Below are positions 18,064 through 26,824 of a DNA stretch of 64,000 nucleotides, one piece after another. How positions within the stretch are numbered: the first letter of the stretch is position 1; the number at the start of each line of letters is the position of its first letter. Source of the DNA: an uncultured Ruminococcus sp. (GTDB lineage Bacteria; Bacillota; Clostridia; Monoglobales; Monoglobaceae); NCBI GenBank assembly GCA_902766745.1, contig CACXES010000052.1, forward strand, positions 1-64,000, written 5' to 3'. Position numbers and translations under genes: made by a program. The notes beneath the pieces are model-generated. The model worked only from the letters and a program-made list of their open reading frames with translations, was not told the origin of the DNA and ran no database searches.

Positions 18064-18906
18064 TCACCTGTCTCCCACGGCGTCAATCACCGTATTGTAT
18101 AAATCCTGCATATCAAGCTGTCTGTCCAAATACCTCTCGTCTGCGGCAATAGCCTGAAAAATCAGCATATCAAGACCGTTCTGTATCTTAAGCCCCCTAT
18201 TCTCCGCCTCTGTCAGAAGCGCAGTCTTTTTCGGCTTATATATCAAATCCGACACAAGCGCATCGCCCGGCAGTGCATCTATAAAATCAAAGCCGTCAAA
18301 GCTGTGCGAAACGCCCTCCATTCCCAGAGGGGTGGCGTTAATAAGCACCTCGGCGCATTCGCACTCGGCGGCAATCTCCGTATCGGAAAAGCCGCAGATT
18401 TTTATTTTGGTATCACCAAGGTCACGGTCGCATATCTTCTCTGCGTGCGCCGCCGTGCGACAGGCAACGGAAATACTCTCCGCTCCGCCCCGTATCGCCG
18501 CAGCAATCACTGCCGCCGCTGCACCTCCTGCGCCGAGGACAACCAGCCTGCTTCCCGAAAACTTCTTCCCCATTCTGCCCAGGGCAAGCTCATAACCGAT
18601 TCCGTCCGTATTGAAGCCATGCAGCTCACCGTTTCTTATACACACAGTATTTACCGCAGAATAATAGCGTGCCTCATCATCTATCCTCGACAGATAAGGA
18701 AGAATGTTCACCTTGTGCGGCATGGTCAGGTTGAACCCGTCAAGACCCTCGCGCTTCGCCGTCTTGACAAATTCCCCCAATTCCTCGGGACGGACATGCA
18801 CCTTTTTGTATTCGTACTCAACACCCAGTCTGTCAAGCGCCGCTCCGTGAACAGCCGGTGACAGACTGTGCTCTATGGGATCTCCTATTACGGCAAGCCT
18901 AATCAT
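18064..18906 (-). CDS. aroE: Shikimate dehydrogenase
   Basis: Reduces 3-dehydroshikimate to shikimate with NADPH. Length 280. Substrate-binding Ser/Lys/Asp motifs are visible: EHSLSPAVHGAAL, MPHKVNILPY (catalytic Lys) and NTDGIGYELAL (catalytic Asp). The NADP loop is VVLGAGGAAAAVI. GAGGAG lies within the aroQ 3' end, and only 2 bp separate the genes. Confidence 0.96.
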   Translation of the reverse strand: MIRLAVIGDPIEHSLSPAVHGAALDRLGVEYEYKKVHVRPEELGEFVKTAKREGLDGFNLTMPHKVNILPYLSRIDDEARYYSAVNTVCIRNGELHGFNTDGIGYELALGRMGKKFSGSRLVVLGAGGAAAAVIAAAIRGGAESISVACRTAAHAEKICDRDLGDTKIKICGFSDTEIAAECECAEVLINATPLGMEGVSHSFDGFDFIDALPGDALVSDLIYKPKKTALLTEAENRGLKIQNGLDMLIFQAIAADERYLDRQLDMQDLYNTVIDAVGDR

Positions 18907-18908
18907 AA

Positions 18909-19367
18909 TTATTCGCTCTCCTCTTCGGACGTCATTGATATTGTATCTATAAGATAATCCATTGCGAGGGCATAGCCCTTAAACCCCAAGCCGCATATCT
19001 GTCCCACGCAGGACGGAGCGGTAACCGACTTGTGGCGGAACTCCTCTCTCTTGTGAATGTTGCTTATATGCACCTCAACCGCCGGAACATCAACCGCAGC
19101 AAGAGCGTCCGCAATGGCATAGCTGTAGTGAGTATATGCCCCCGGGTTTATGACGATACCGTCGAAGTTCCCCAAGGCATAATGAATATAGTCTATAATA
19201 TCTCCCTCGCTGTTGCTCTGCATGGGAACCGCCTCAACGCCTCTCTCCTCGCCGTGCTTTTCGACATATGCCTCCAGATCGCTGTAGCTTTGTTCCCCGT
19301 AAACCCCCGGCTCTCGTACGCCGAGGAGGTCAAGGTTCGGCCCGTTAATCACCATTATTTTCATCAT
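18909..19367 (-). CDS. aroQ: Type II 3-dehydroquinate dehydratase
   Basis: Converts 3-dehydroquinate to 3-dehydroshikimate. It is a 152-residue flavodoxin-like type II enzyme: INGPNLDLLGVREPGVYG with the catalytic Arg/Tyr lid, NPGAYTHYS, and VEVHISNIHKREEFRHKS with the catalytic His. The start at 19367 lies 22 bp inside the aroK 3' end, so the genes overlap. GGGGG is 7 nt upstream. Confidence 0.96.
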   Translation of the reverse strand: MMKIMVINGPNLDLLGVREPGVYGEQSYSDLEAYVEKHGEERGVEAVPMQSNSEGDIIDYIHYALGNFDGIVINPGAYTHYSYAIADALAAVDVPAVEVHISNIHKREEFRHKSVTAPSCVGQICGLGFKGYALAMDYLIDTISMTSEEESE

Positions 19368-19854
19368 TTGAAATCCCCCTTATCGCATCTGTCAACATCT
19401 TTTCCGCATATTTAAAATCCCTGTCATTGAGAATCCTTATATCGCATACTCGGCGGTATATGTCATATCTCTCATCATACAGCCGCTTAAGCCTGCCGTT
19501 ATCCGACAGCAGCGGTCTGCCGCTTGTATCGATATCGCTCTCTATGCACTCCAGCGGCCTGTCGATAAATACTACCGTTCCGCTTTTCATAATTTCCAAG
19601 TTTTCTCTCTCTGTCACTATGCCGCCGCCTGAGGCAATCACCGCATTTTGACCTATTGCATTCCTCAATGCCAAAGTCTCTGCACGGCGAAAATACCTCT
19701 CGCCGAATTCCGCAAAAATCTCGGGAATGGTCCTTCCCTCCGCCTTTTCAATCTCTGTATCCGTATCAAGGAACTTCATATTCAGCCGCCTTGCTGCGGC
19801 TCTGCCCAGGCTCGATTTTCCGCAGCCCGGCATTCCGATAAGCAAGATTCCCAT
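19345..19854 (-). CDS. aroK: Shikimate kinase
   Basis: Phosphorylates shikimate at the 3-hydroxyl. 169 residues, with P-loop GMPGCGKSSLGR, shikimate-binding FLDTDTEIE, and the GGGIV loop. The ATG at 19854 has GGAGG at 8 nt; its A is the last base of the pheA TAA, a stop-start overlap implying translational coupling. Confidence 0.95.
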   Translation of the reverse strand: MGILLIGMPGCGKSSLGRAAARRLNMKFLDTDTEIEKAEGRTIPEIFAEFGERYFRRAETLALRNAIGQNAVIASGGGIVTERENLEIMKSGTVVFIDRPLECIESDIDTSGRPLLSDNGRLKRLYDERYDIYRRVCDIRILNDRDFKYAEKMLTDAIRGISNDENNGD

Positions 19855-21020
19855 TATATTATCCTCCGTGTGCCGCCGCTCCATTCGTCATAGCAGCCCA
19901 GTATGTCAAAGCTCTGTGTCTCGCGTATGACCTCATCGGTCACCGCCTTAACCTTCTCATCCATAAGATTCCCGGTGTAGTCGGCGTAAAACCTGTATTC
20001 AAAGGGTCTGTCCGCTATGGGTCTGGATTCCAGCTTCAAAAGGTTAAGTCCGCAGCGGGCAAACGCCCCGAGGATTCTGTAAAGCTGTCCGCTCTCGTGC
20101 TTTAATGTGAAAACAACGCTTATCTTATTGCTCTTATCATCCATCTCGGGTCGTCTCGCCGTAACGGCAAATCGGGTGGTGTTGCAGGAGTTGTTTGCAA
20201 TATTTTTCTCCAAAATTGTTAAATTATACAGCCTCGCCGTCCTCTCGGACGCAATGGCGGCACAGGTCTTATCGTTAAGCTCCGCTACCTTCTTTGCCGA
20301 GCGTGCCGTACTGAGGTAATCCTCTGCTTCGGCTCCGCTCAATTTTCCGAGGAAGTCCGAACACTGCATAATCGCCTGATTATGCGAATATATCTTTTTT
20401 ATCTTATCGGTTTCGGCACCTTCAAGCCCCACAAGACAATGCCGCACCGGCACATATACCTCACCGATTATATACAGTCCCATATCGGCGATAAGCTCCG
20501 AAACATCGGCAACTGTCCCCGTAGAGGAATTTTCTATCGGCACAACGGCATAGTCCGCCTCGCCCTCGGCGGCAAGCTTTAAGACCGCCATAAAATCCGA
20601 CTTACAGCTTCGGCTGACCTCCTCGCCGAAATACTTTATTGCCGCCTCCTCGGTATACGAACCCTCGTCTCCGAAGTAAGCAACCTTAGGATTCTTGACC
20701 GAAGGCTTTGCACACTCAATAACCTTATCGCAGGCATCGCCGCCCTCTGCCTCGGACATCAGTCTGCCTTGAATTGTACGGCTTATGGTCATAATATTGC
20801 TGAAAAAGTCGTATACCTCGCTTTTCAGCTCCGGGTTGTCAAGCATTTTAAGCTTGCTGTTCAGCACCTGCTTTTCCCTTTCCGGATCGAGGACCTTTGC
20901 CCCTGTTCGAAGCTTATATTCACCAACCTTGGTGCATACCTCCATCCTCTCGGTAAAAAGCTTCAAAAGCTCTCTGTCCAGTTCGTCAATTCTATCTCTC
21001 AACTGTTCCAGCTCGCCCAT
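19854..21020 (-). CDS. pheA: Bifunctional chorismate mutase / prephenate dehydratase
   Basis: Makes phenylpyruvate from chorismate. 388 residues in three parts: an AroQ-type chorismate mutase (about 1-90, LRDRIDELDRELLKLF), a prephenate dehydratase domain (about 110-290, starting VAYFGDEGSYTEEAA and ending with the TRFAVTARR motif), and a C-terminal ACT domain (about 300-380) with the Phe-binding ESRP motif and RILGAF in place of GALV. The ACT domain implies feedback inhibition by phenylalanine. The ATG at 21020 is behind GGGGGAGG; the end of aroC is 2 bp upstream. Confidence 0.95.
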   Translation of the reverse strand: MGELEQLRDRIDELDRELLKLFTERMEVCTKVGEYKLRTGAKVLDPEREKQVLNSKLKMLDNPELKSEVYDFFSNIMTISRTIQGRLMSEAEGGDACDKVIECAKPSVKNPKVAYFGDEGSYTEEAAIKYFGEEVSRSCKSDFMAVLKLAAEGEADYAVVPIENSSTGTVADVSELIADMGLYIIGEVYVPVRHCLVGLEGAETDKIKKIYSHNQAIMQCSDFLGKLSGAEAEDYLSTARSAKKVAELNDKTCAAIASERTARLYNLTILEKNIANNSCNTTRFAVTARRPEMDDKSNKISVVFTLKHESGQLYRILGAFARCGLNLLKLESRPIADRPFEYRFYADYTGNLMDEKVKAVTDEVIRETQSFDILGCYDEWSGGTRRII

Positions 21021-21022
21021 AC

Positions 21023-22096
21023 TTACGCCTCCCCCAATATCATATCCAAAACCGTGATTGCCGCCGCCGCCGAAACAACGGATGCCGCACGGTGCACAAT
21101 ACACGGGTCATGCCTGCCGTGAATTTTAATCTCCGTATTTTCCATTCTTTCTATGTCAATGCTGTTCTGCGTCTGACCTATCGATGCCGTAGGCTTTACG
21201 GCAATACGGAATATTATCGGCATACCGTTGGTGATTCCGCCGTTTATGCCGGCATTGTTGTTTGTGCGGGTTTTTACCTGTCCGTTCTCGATATAAAACT
21301 CATCATTTGCTTCGCTTCCGTACATCCCGGCAAAGCCGAAGCCCCTTCCGAATTCGATTCCCTTTACCGCAGGGATCGAAAACATCATTGATGACAGACG
21401 GCTCTCCACCGAGCCGAAAAACGGTGAGCCTACACCGGCAGGCATTCCGCATATCGCACATTCCAAAATTCCGCCGACAGAATCCGCAGAAAGACGGCTC
21501 CTGTCTATCTCCTCGCGCATTTTCTCTCCCGCCTCGGCGCAAATCACCGGAAAATCCATTTTTTCCAAATCATTTAAGGCGTTAATGTCAGTCGAAACCG
21601 AGTCAAAGGGTGTGTCATACACATCACCCACCCTGTAGATATGTGTGCCGATAGTCACCGAATATTTTTTCAGAACCTGCTCGGCAACGGCACCGGCAAA
21701 TACCAAAGGTGCGGTAATCCTGCCCGAAAAATGGCCGCCGCCCCTGAAATCACGGCTTTCGCCGTACTTGACATATGCGGTATAGTCTGCGTGTCCCGGA
21801 CGCATAAGCTCCCCTTGGTAGTCCTTCGACCGCATATCTCTGTTTTCGATAATTCCGCACATGGGCGTACCCGTGGTCTTTCCGTTCACAAAGCCGGAAA
21901 CGATTTTAACCCGATCCCCCTCCACACGGGTGGTCGACATCAGGTTCTTCCCGGGTCTTCGCCTGTCCATCCTCATCTTTATATATTCTTCATCAAGCTC
22001 CGTTCCCGACGGAACCCCGTCAAGCACCGCACCTATTGCCTTTCCGTGAGATTCTCCGAAAATACTTACCTTAAACCGCTCTCCCCAAGTGTTCAT
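21023..22096 (-). CDS. aroC: Chorismate synthase
   Basis: Removes phosphate from EPSP to give chorismate, using reduced FMN. 357 residues with the family signatures GESHGKAIGAVLDGVPSG at the N-terminus, RPGKNLMSTTR, and YGESRDFRGGGHFSGR. GGAGGAATGAG precedes the ATG. 42 bp downstream of aroA. Confidence 0.97.
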   Translation of the reverse strand: MNTWGERFKVSIFGESHGKAIGAVLDGVPSGTELDEEYIKMRMDRRRPGKNLMSTTRVEGDRVKIVSGFVNGKTTGTPMCGIIENRDMRSKDYQGELMRPGHADYTAYVKYGESRDFRGGGHFSGRITAPLVFAGAVAEQVLKKYSVTIGTHIYRVGDVYDTPFDSVSTDINALNDLEKMDFPVICAEAGEKMREEIDRSRLSADSVGGILECAICGMPAGVGSPFFGSVESRLSSMMFSIPAVKGIEFGRGFGFAGMYGSEANDEFYIENGQVKTRTNNNAGINGGITNGMPIIFRIAVKPTASIGQTQNSIDIERMENTEIKIHGRHDPCIVHRAASVVSAAAAITVLDMILGEA

Positions 22097-22138
22097 CTCA
22101 TTCCTCCTGCATTTTTTCGCTTAATTTCAAACAAGCTC

Positions 22139-23401
22139 TCATATTTTCAATCCGTTATACACATCAAAAAAGTCGGGGTACGACTTCGCTACCGCTGACA
22201 GAGCGTTCAATATACAAACCTGCTCGCCCTCGGCACGACACGCCGCTATGGCTTCCGCCATGGCTATTCTGTGGTCACCCCGTGACGATACACATACTCC
22301 GTTCACCGTCTGTCCGCCGATAATTTTAAGGCTGTCGGCGCCTTCTTCTATATTTACGCCCATATGCGAAAGCTCACCGCTGACCGCCGCAAGTCTGTCG
22401 CTCTCCTTCATCCGAAGCCGCCCGGCGTTCAATATCCTGCTCTCACCCTTGCAAAAGGCAAACAAAACCGCCAAAATCGGCACTAAATCCGGAATCTCCG
22501 ACACATCTATCTCTATGCCGTGCATATTGGAAGTGTGCTTTGCGCGGATTCCGTTGGGCGTTTTTTCAATTATGCCGCCCACACGCTCTATTATACCGAC
22601 AATCTCTCGGTCACCCTGAAGACTGTTCTCACTCAATCCTACACATTCAATATCATTTCCTATCGCACCTGCCACGAGGAAGAATGCCGCCTGGGAATAG
22701 TCGCCCTCCAGCGTGTAATTACGCGGCTTGTATTCTTGATTTCCCTTTATTATGTACTTTCGGTAATTCCTGTTCTCTATCTCTATTCCGAAATCCTTTA
22801 GGATATCCAATGTCATATCTATATACCCCTTGGATTCCGCCTCGGTGGTAACGGTAATGACGCTGTCGCCGTCCAGCCTCGGCAGGGCGAACAGCAGCCC
22901 GGTGATAAACTGTGAGCTGATATTCCCGGCAATCTCATATTCACCGCTTTTCAAGCCACCGCTGACCTCAAGAACGTTGTCTTGAATCCTATACTCTATC
23001 CCGTGCTTTTTGAACATCTCAAAATACGGCTCCATAGGTCTTTTCATAAGCCTTCCGTGGCCTATGAAGCTTGCGCTGCCGCTGAAGGTCAGGGCAATCG
23101 GTATCATGAACCTGAGTGTCGAGCCGCTCTCGCCACAGTCTATTTCAAGTCTGCGCTTTGGTTTTTGCGCCTTGGGTGCAAGGGTCAGCGTCCTTGTCTT
23201 TGAATTGTATCTGTGCTTGCAGCCGAGAGAGCTCACGCCTCTGAGCGTTGCCTCAATGTCCTGCGACAGCACTGCGTTTTCAATAACACATTCGCCGCCC
23301 GACAGCGCCGCCGCAATCACCGCACGGTGCGCCGCGCTCTTGGACGGGGGAACAGCAACCGTCCCCCTGAGCATTCCCGGTTCAATTATAACATTATCCA
23401 T
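22139..23401 (-). CDS. aroA: 3-phosphoshikimate 1-carboxyvinyltransferase (EPSP synthase)
   Basis: Transfers enolpyruvyl from PEP to shikimate 3-phosphate. 420 residues in two similar lobes. Visible are PPSKSAAHRAVIAAAL with the substrate-binding Lys, CGESGSTLRFMIPIAL near residue 85, KESDRLAA, and the C-terminal DHRIAMAEAIAA. The ATG at 23401 follows GGAGGAG; 14 further codons upstream are open but lack a ribosome site. Confidence 0.96.
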   Translation of the reverse strand: MDNVIIEPGMLRGTVAVPPSKSAAHRAVIAAALSGGECVIENAVLSQDIEATLRGVSSLGCKHRYNSKTRTLTLAPKAQKPKRRLEIDCGESGSTLRFMIPIALTFSGSASFIGHGRLMKRPMEPYFEMFKKHGIEYRIQDNVLEVSGGLKSGEYEIAGNISSQFITGLLFALPRLDGDSVITVTTEAESKGYIDMTLDILKDFGIEIENRNYRKYIIKGNQEYKPRNYTLEGDYSQAAFFLVAGAIGNDIECVGLSENSLQGDREIVGIIERVGGIIEKTPNGIRAKHTSNMHGIEIDVSEIPDLVPILAVLFAFCKGESRILNAGRLRMKESDRLAAVSGELSHMGVNIEEGADSLKIIGGQTVNGVCVSSRGDHRIAMAEAIAACRAEGEQVCILNALSAVAKSYPDFFDVYNGLKI

Positions 23402-23458
23402 ATTCTCCTCCGCAATCCTGCCGCAGTGTCGATTCCGCCGCAATATCTGAATTTTGCA

Positions 23459-24508
23459 TTACAGCCCGACGTACAGCTCACTCTTTAACACTCTGTGAGC
23501 CGACGCCTCGCCGATTTTATTCAGGGCAATAACGTTTATATAATCTCCGTCACCCTTTTTATCCACCGAAACCGCCTTCATAAGCTCCTCTGCCGGAAGC
23601 TCCGTTTCGGTGGGAAGCTCGTATCTTTCAAGTATTTTCTTCATTCTTTCCGCAGTGCCTATGGGCGTTATCCCCCGATTTTCACCCCATCTGCACGCCA
23701 TAACCATTCCAACCGCAACGCCCATACCGTGAGTGTACAGGTCATAATGATAGTATCTCTCCACGCCGTGTCCGAAGGTATGCCCGAAATTCAAAATCAT
23801 TCGAAGCCCGGTGTCGTGCTCGTCCTCCTCGACAATCCTCCCTTTTATGGCACAGCAGGTATAGATTATATCCTCCATATGCTCCGCCACGCTGTTAAGC
23901 TCCAAGGTCTCGAGCTTTTCAAAGAAATTGCTGTCGGAGATCGCTCCGTACTTTATAACCTCCGCCATGCCGTCCGCAAGAACGTTCCTCGGCAGTGTCT
24001 TCTGACACTCGGTGTCGATAATCACCGCCTTAGGCTGATAAAACGCACCAACAAGATTTTTGCCGCGTTCAAGGTTTACCGCCGTCTTTCCGCCCACGCT
24101 GGAATCCACCTGTGCCAAAAGCGTTGTCGGAATCTGAACATAGGGTATCCCCCGAAGCAGCGTTGCTGCGGCAAATCCCGTAAGGTCGCCGACAACGCCG
24201 CCGCCGAGAGCGATAATCATATCCGTTCTAGTCACGCCAAAATCCAAAAGCTTGTCATACAGGCTGAAAAGAACCTCGCCGGACTTGCTGTGCTCTCCGG
24301 CTTCAACGGTGATTACCCGTGTTTCATAGGCTCCGAGTGCGCCCGTCAAACGCTTCGCATAAAGCGGTCCCACATTAGAATCGGTTACAACGGCAATACG
24401 CTTGCCGGAGAAAAGCTCGCCTATTATCTCGCTCGCTTTATCCAACAAACCCTTTCCTATATGAATATCATACTCATGTCCCGGCACTTCCGCTCTTAAT
24501 ATTCTCAT
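23459..24508 (-). CDS. aroB: 3-dehydroquinate synthase
   Basis: Cyclises DAHP to 3-dehydroquinate using NAD+ and a divalent metal. 349 residues, with GGGVVGDLTGFAA (NAD loop), IPTTLLAQVDSSVGGKTAVN and metal ligands including HTFGHGVE. The start codon's ribosome site AGGAGAAAT lies in the last unit of an 18-bp tandem repeat (24513-24583) that fills the gap to tyrA. Confidence 0.96.
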   Translation of the reverse strand: MRILRAEVPGHEYDIHIGKGLLDKASEIIGELFSGKRIAVVTDSNVGPLYAKRLTGALGAYETRVITVEAGEHSKSGEVLFSLYDKLLDFGVTRTDMIIALGGGVVGDLTGFAAATLLRGIPYVQIPTTLLAQVDSSVGGKTAVNLERGKNLVGAFYQPKAVIIDTECQKTLPRNVLADGMAEVIKYGAISDSNFFEKLETLELNSVAEHMEDIIYTCCAIKGRIVEEDEHDTGLRMILNFGHTFGHGVERYYHYDLYTHGMGVAVGMVMACRWGENRGITPIGTAERMKKILERYELPTETELPAEELMKAVSVDKKGDGDYINVIALNKIGEASAHRVLKSELYVGL

Positions 24509-24512
24509 ATGA

Positions 24513-24583
24513 TTTCTCCTATCTGACTAATTTCTCCTATCTGTCTAATTTATCCTATCTGACTAATTATCCTATCTGTCAAG
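24513..24583. repeat. 18-bp tandem repeat between tyrA and aroB
   Basis: Three full 18-bp units (24513-24530, 24531-24548, 24549-24566) and a partial fourth reaching 24583. Units alternate between GAC and GTC at one position and differ by a C/A change. The partial unit overlaps the last codons and stop of tyrA (Asp-Arg-stop), and the first unit holds the aroB ribosome site, so the array seems to have grown by duplicating the tyrA-aroB junction. Confidence 0.9.
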
Positions 24584-25441
24584 TATATTTATTTTATTCT
24601 CGCGAACATGGCTCAGCAGCTCATAAAGGCCTTTGCCGTCCCGTTTATCTATTGCCTCACGGAATTTGTTCAGCGACTCAATATACCTGTCTATCTCACC
24701 CACAGTATAATCCGCATTTTCAAGGAACAGCTCTGTCCACAGCTTCGGATTTATAAGCGCAATCCTCGTACAGTCCCGAAACGCCCCGGCGGTATAAGCC
24801 AAATTCATATCATCGTTAAAGTTCAGGCAAAGTGCCGCCGCCGAAACGTGCATAAGGTCGCTTGTATACGCAATAATCGCATCATGCTCGGCAGGAGTGC
24901 TGACCGCAATCCTTGCCGCACCTAAGTATTCCGCCATTTCGCGCACAAGCAAAACGGCGGATTCATCCGACTTATCCGAGGGAACTATTATAAATCCGCA
25001 GCCGCAAAACAGGTCAGGCTCTGCATTTTCAAAGCCCTCAACCTCTTTGCCTGCCATCGGGTGACTGCCGACATAGTATGTTCCCTCCGGCAGGGCTTCG
25101 GTTATTTCCTTTGAAATACGGGTTTTGACGCCGCATATATCCGTTATCACCGCCCCCGATTTGAACCTTGCTCTGTTTTCCTTAACTATTTGTACAACGC
25201 TGTCGGGATATGTGGCGATAATCACCAAATCAGCGTCCTCTATTGCATCTCCGGCATCGCTAAAGCACCGCTCCACCGCGCCGCACGCCTCAGCGCTCTC
25301 CCGAACCTTAGAATTCATGTCACAGCCGACAACCGTTCCGCCTTTAAAATCCCTCAAGCCGTACGCCATTGAGCCGCCTATAATTCCCAATCCTATAACC
25401 GCTGTTTTAAAGCCTGCTTCCGTCTTTTCTTCCATAATCAT
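24572..25441 (-). CDS. tyrA: Prephenate dehydrogenase
   Basis: Oxidatively decarboxylates prephenate to 4-hydroxyphenylpyruvate with NAD(P)+. 289 residues, with nucleotide loop VIGLGIIGGSMAYGLRD and catalytic-region motifs SHPMAGKEVEGFENA and ATYPDSVVQIV. It ends without the C-terminal ACT domain of the Bacillus enzyme, so Tyr feedback at the enzyme is less certain. AGGATGATGG precedes the first of two ATGs. 26 bp after aroF. Confidence 0.94.
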   Translation of the reverse strand: MIMEEKTEAGFKTAVIGLGIIGGSMAYGLRDFKGGTVVGCDMNSKVRESAEACGAVERCFSDAGDAIEDADLVIIATYPDSVVQIVKENRARFKSGAVITDICGVKTRISKEITEALPEGTYYVGSHPMAGKEVEGFENAEPDLFCGCGFIIVPSDKSDESAVLLVREMAEYLGAARIAVSTPAEHDAIIAYTSDLMHVSAAALCLNFNDDMNLAYTAGAFRDCTRIALINPKLWTELFLENADYTVGEIDRYIESLNKFREAIDKRDGKGLYELLSHVRENKINILDR

Positions 25442-25467
25442 CCATCATCCTGCCTGTATGTTTTGTT

Positions 25468-26484
25468 TTAAACGTTAATTCCAATGTTTTTGCCCATAGT
25501 GCGAAGCTTGTTCATCAAGTCTTCAAACTGCTTGGGATTAAGCGACTGCGCACCGTCGCACAGAGCCTTCTCCGGGCAGTTGTGCACCTCGACGATAAGT
25601 CCGTCCGCACCTACCGCCATTGCCGCCATAGACAGCGGCTCTACCATCCAGCTCATACCTGCCGAATGCGACGGGTCAACGATAACCGGCAGATGGCTGA
25701 GCTTCTTGACCGCCGGAATCGCACTCAAGTCAAGGGTGTTTCTGGTATAGGTTTCAAAGGTTCTGATACCCCTCTCGCAGAGGATTACGTTCTGATTTCC
25801 CCCTGCCAGAATATACTCCGCCGACATGAGCCATTCCTCAATGGTGGACGAAAGTCCGCGCTTTAGGAGTATTGGCTTGCTGCACTTTCCAAGCTCCTTT
25901 AAAAGGTCGAAGTTCTGCATATTTCTTGCACCGACCTGAATTATATCGACATCTCTTTCAAATTCCTCCACCATGTAAGGTGACATAATCTCCGTCACGA
26001 TCGGAAGTCCCGTTTCCTCACGTGCCGCTTTTAAGATCTCAATTCCCCGAAGCTCAAGTCCCTGGAAGGAATACGGAGATGTTCTCGGCTTAAATGCACC
26101 GCCGCGCAAAAGCTTTGCACCGCTTTTTTTGACCGCCTCCGCCGTCTCCTTTACCTGTGCGTCGGATTCAACCGAGCATGGTCCGGCGATTACACTGAAT
26201 GTATTCTTCTTTCCGAACTCCGCCTCACCGATTTTTATTACGGTGTTCTCCGGATGGAACTTCCTGCTTACCTTCTTGAACGGCTCCTCTATCCGCATCA
26301 CGCGGTCAACATGAACGTTCAGCATAAGCGTATCGGGATCTACACGGCTTGTGTCTCCCAAGAGTCCCAACACTGTATAGTTTACACCTTTATTCACCAT
26401 TACGTCAAGTCCCATATCCCTAATATAGGAAATAACGGTCTCGATATCCTCTTCCTTTGTTTTCGGTTTCATTATTACAACCAT
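25468..26484 (-). CDS. aroF: DAHP synthase, type I-beta with N-terminal ferredoxin-like domain
   Basis: First enzyme of the pathway: condenses PEP and erythrose 4-phosphate. 338 residues. Residues 1 to about 70 form the ferredoxin-like domain, which in Thermotoga-type enzymes closes the active site when Phe or Tyr binds. The KDO8P/DAHP synthase barrel follows, with AGPCSVES, LRGGAFKPRTSPYSFQG and VDPSHSAG. AAGGAATG precedes the ATG at 26484. It is the first structural gene behind the aromatic leader. Confidence 0.96.
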   Translation of the reverse strand: MVVIMKPKTKEEDIETVISYIRDMGLDVMVNKGVNYTVLGLLGDTSRVDPDTLMLNVHVDRVMRIEEPFKKVSRKFHPENTVIKIGEAEFGKKNTFSVIAGPCSVESDAQVKETAEAVKKSGAKLLRGGAFKPRTSPYSFQGLELRGIEILKAAREETGLPIVTEIMSPYMVEEFERDVDIIQVGARNMQNFDLLKELGKCSKPILLKRGLSSTIEEWLMSAEYILAGGNQNVILCERGIRTFETYTRNTLDLSAIPAVKKLSHLPVIVDPSHSAGMSWMVEPLSMAAMAVGADGLIVEVHNCPEKALCDGAQSLNPKQFEDLMNKLRTMGKNIGINV

Positions 26485-26603
26485 TTATATCATTCCTTCC
26501 AAGCTTAATTTTTCTCAAGACACACCTTGACCGCCGTATGCCGTCCGCTCCGCTCACCCTCGGCGCCGCATGGTCAGACTTTGCGTCCGTGCAGCCGACA
26601 ATC

Positions 26604-26632
26604 AAAAAGGGCAGGTTCGAGAGAACCTGCCC
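26604..26632 (-). terminator. Attenuator terminator in the aroF leader
   Basis: On the minus strand GGGCAGGTTC and GAACCTGCCC (26609-26618 and 26623-26632) form a perfect 10-bp hairpin with a 4-nt loop, directly followed by five Ts. It lies about 190-215 nt after the predicted start of transcription and 120 bp before aroF. Confidence 0.88.
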
Positions 26633-26687
26633 ATACCATACTGAGATTTAATTTTCAAAAGGTAAATCGGTTCAGAGCTCTCTCGAA
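26616..26687 (-). promoter_or_regulatory. Antiterminator pairing in the aromatic leader
   Basis: UUCGAGAGAGCU (reading down from 26687), the last sense codons of the leader peptide, can pair over 12 positions with GGUUCUCUCGAA inside the terminator (26616-26627): nine Watson-Crick pairs in a row (26679-26687 with 26616-26624), then G-U, C-G and U-G. The two folds exclude each other. A ribosome stalled on upstream aromatic codons would leave the first strand free; one that reaches the stop at 26672-26674 would cover it. Confidence 0.7.
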
Positions 26688-26785
26688 TTTTCACACCAAA
26701 AATAGCCGTAGCCACTAAAGCTAAAGCTAAAATAAAAGTAGAACTTATTTGATTTTGATGCATTTAAGTTCGAACAGCTGCCCAT
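26672..26785 (-). CDS. Aromatic-rich leader peptide controlling the aro operon
   Basis: A 37-codon frame whose residues 15-30 read FYFYFSFSFSGYGYFW: six Phe, four Tyr and one Trp out of sixteen, encoded at 26696-26743. Both Phe codons (mostly TTT) and both Tyr codons occur. The ATG at 26785 has AAGGG about 10 nt upstream; a second in-frame ATG at 26803 would add six residues but has a poorer ribosome site. The frame ends 40 bp before a terminator, lies behind a strong promoter and precedes DAHP synthase. This is the arrangement of pheA or trp leader peptides of enterobacteria, but covering all three aromatic amino acids. Translation has not been shown; the case is composition plus position. 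Confidence 0.8.
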   Translation of the reverse strand: MGSCSNLNASKSNKFYFYFSFSFSGYGYFWCENSREL

Positions 26786-26824
26786 GCTTCCGTTTCCCTT
26801 CATCAAATTTATAAATACAATTTT

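Noticed and set aside
19854-21104. Longer PheA beginning at 21104
   Set aside because: The extra 28 residues lie inside aroC, are Gly/Cys-rich without similarity to chorismate mutase, and the ATG at 21020 has an excellent ribosome site.
24513-24583. CRISPR array
   Set aside because: Units of 18 bp are directly adjacent without spacers and no cas genes are present.
26603-26772. Alternative 53-codon frame (MHQNQISSTF...) in the aroF leader
   Set aside because: It overlaps the aromatic-rich frame in another phase and runs into the terminator stem; it has no ribosome site and its hydrophobic look comes from the same TTT/TTA-rich stretch.
26485-26820. T-box riboswitch ahead of aroF
   Set aside because: The leader length and terminator suit a T-box, but the conserved T-box sequence (AGGGTGG-ACCGCG type) and a specifier-loop stem are not found; the aromatic-codon frame explains the region better.
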